Below the pieces are notes generated by a model that ran no database searches, was not told where the DNA came from, and saw only the letters and a program-made list of their open reading frames with translations. From Gordonia lacunae (GTDB taxonomy: Bacteria > Actinomycetota > Actinomycetes > Mycobacteriales > Mycobacteriaceae): DNA of 64,000 bases. The stretch's first letter is position 1. Every line of letters starts with the position of its first letter. Shown one piece after another: positions 63,552 through 64,000 of this stretch. Position numbers and translations under genes: made by a program. The stretch covers positions 88,679 to 152,678 of the forward strand of contig NZ_NGFO01000013.1 of NCBI RefSeq assembly GCF_002149015.1, read 5' to 3'.

Positions 63552-63567
63552 TGTCGAATATTCGACA
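63552..63567. promoter_or_regulatory. Perfect 16-bp palindrome between cysD and the IclR gene
   Basis: TGTCGAAT-ATTCGACA with no spacer, in the 50-base divergent gap. A TTGACA hexamer lies at 63575-63580 and similar TGACA/TGTCA pieces flank it. Most simply a site for the adjacent IclR-type regulator. Confidence 0.65.
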
Positions 63568-63582
63568 CTAAGTGTTGACAAT

Positions 63583-64000
63583 GTGACACAAACCGTAGGT
63601 GACTTCTCCGCCGCGCGTCAACCGGTGCGTGCGGCGTCGCCGCCGACCGCCCGGGTCGTCCGCATCGTCGAACTCCTCGCGGGCGCCGAACAGCCGTCGA
63701 TGACCCTGGCCGAGATCGTCCGTCAGACCTCGATGTCGCGCGCCACCGCACATGCCGTCGTCTCCGAACTCGTCGAGTGCGGCTGGCTGATCCGGGACCC
63801 GTCGGCAGGCACCTTCGCCGTCGGGCCGGCCTTCGTCGGCCTGGTCCGCAACGCCGACGACGCCGACCACCTCGTCCGCTGGGCCGCCTCGGCGGCGCGC
63901 GAGCTCTGCGACCGGTTCGCCGTCCCGTGCTTCGTCGCCCGGCGTACCTCGGCGGACGCGGTGACCCTCGCCTCGCACGCGTTCCCACCCCACCTCGCCC
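63583..64000 (+). CDS. IclR-family transcriptional regulator (partial, runs off the window)
   Basis: 139 residues are visible with no stop before the window end. The N-terminal winged helix-turn-helix is clear: RVVRIVELLAGAEQPSMTLAEIVRQT, SMSRATAHAVVSELVECG, then WLIRDPSAGTFAVGPAFVGL. The start of a ligand-binding domain follows. GTG 63583 is used. GTG 63625 is the alternative, because TTGACA at 63575 could be a -35 element whose transcript would begin later. Divergent to cysD, so a regulator of sulfate assimilation is the natural guess. Confidence 0.85.
   Translation, partial: MTQTVGDFSAARQPVRAASPPTARVVRIVELLAGAEQPSMTLAEIVRQTSMSRATAHAVVSELVECGWLIRDPSAGTFAVGPAFVGLVRNADDADHLVRWAASAARELCDRFAVPCFVARRTSADAVTLASHAFPPHLA

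Overview
The window is GC-rich actinobacterial DNA from a mycolic-acid bacterium (Mycobacteriales). I think Gordonia or a close relative is most likely, but that is an inference. The reasons are an antigen-85-type mycolyltransferase-like protein, a MhuD-type haem oxygenase, a DUF3073 gene, an EccA-type ATPase, two KstR-like operators and gene order matching two blocks of the Mycobacterium tuberculosis chromosome. There is no prophage, transposase, CRISPR array, tRNA or rRNA that I can see.

Layout. (1) 28-6867: a four-gene minus-strand operon resembling a BcsA/BcsB-type secreted beta-glycan synthase, with two extra polytopic membrane proteins. (2) 7113-10621: an alpha/beta-hydrolase with a substituted nucleophile, a seven-copy 37-bp tandem repeat, a carboxylesterase and an orphan pxpA. 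(3) 10637-33038: a block in the order of M. tuberculosis Rv3579c-Rv3592 (rlmB, cysS, ispF, ispD, carD, lpqE, radA, disA, an Rv3587c-like gene, canB, mutY, a hydrolase, mhuD). It is interrupted between cysS and ispF by an 8.4-kb accessory island of four condensation-type (PapA-like) acyltransferases, an Ag85-like protein and a GT1 glycosyltransferase, with an iron-box-like site in its divergent promoter. (4) 33061-40927: a KstR-box aldehyde dehydrogenase and the cytochrome bd operon cydABDC, which has a 20-bp perfect palindrome upstream. (5) 41153-56837: a purine/folate block (pabC, ygfZ-like, MOSC, DUF3073, purM, purF, SCP-like, purL) interspersed with a GCS2-family ligase, a Zur-type operator driving a cysteine-free L36, a 13E12-type HNH protein with an SOS-like box, a second KstR-box gene, a phosphodiesterase and two small membrane proteins. 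(6) 57023-64000: an orphan EccA-like ATPase, a lipoprotein, a membrane protein, and the sulfate-activation genes cysQ and cysD-cysNC facing a partial IclR-type regulator across a perfect palindrome.

How the parts work together. Most genes lie in tight operons with 1-, 4- or 11-bp overlaps, implying translational coupling (bcs-like, acyltransferase, isp, cyd and cys operons). Housekeeping themes are translation and 23S rRNA modification (cysS, rlmB, rpmJ2), isoprenoid precursors (ispDF), c-di-AMP and recombination (disA, radA), purine synthesis, sulfate assimilation and microaerobic respiration. The accessory themes are cell-envelope carbohydrates and lipids: the putative glycan synthase and the acyl-glycolipid island. 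Metal and lipid stimuli appear to be wired in by recognisable operators (Zur, DtxR/IdeR-like, KstR). These are pattern matches, not demonstrated sites.

Codon choice makes many long antisense reading frames open; I treated these as shadows. Starts were chosen from ribosome-binding sites, overlaps with upstream stops and recalled family N-termini; doubtful ones are marked.
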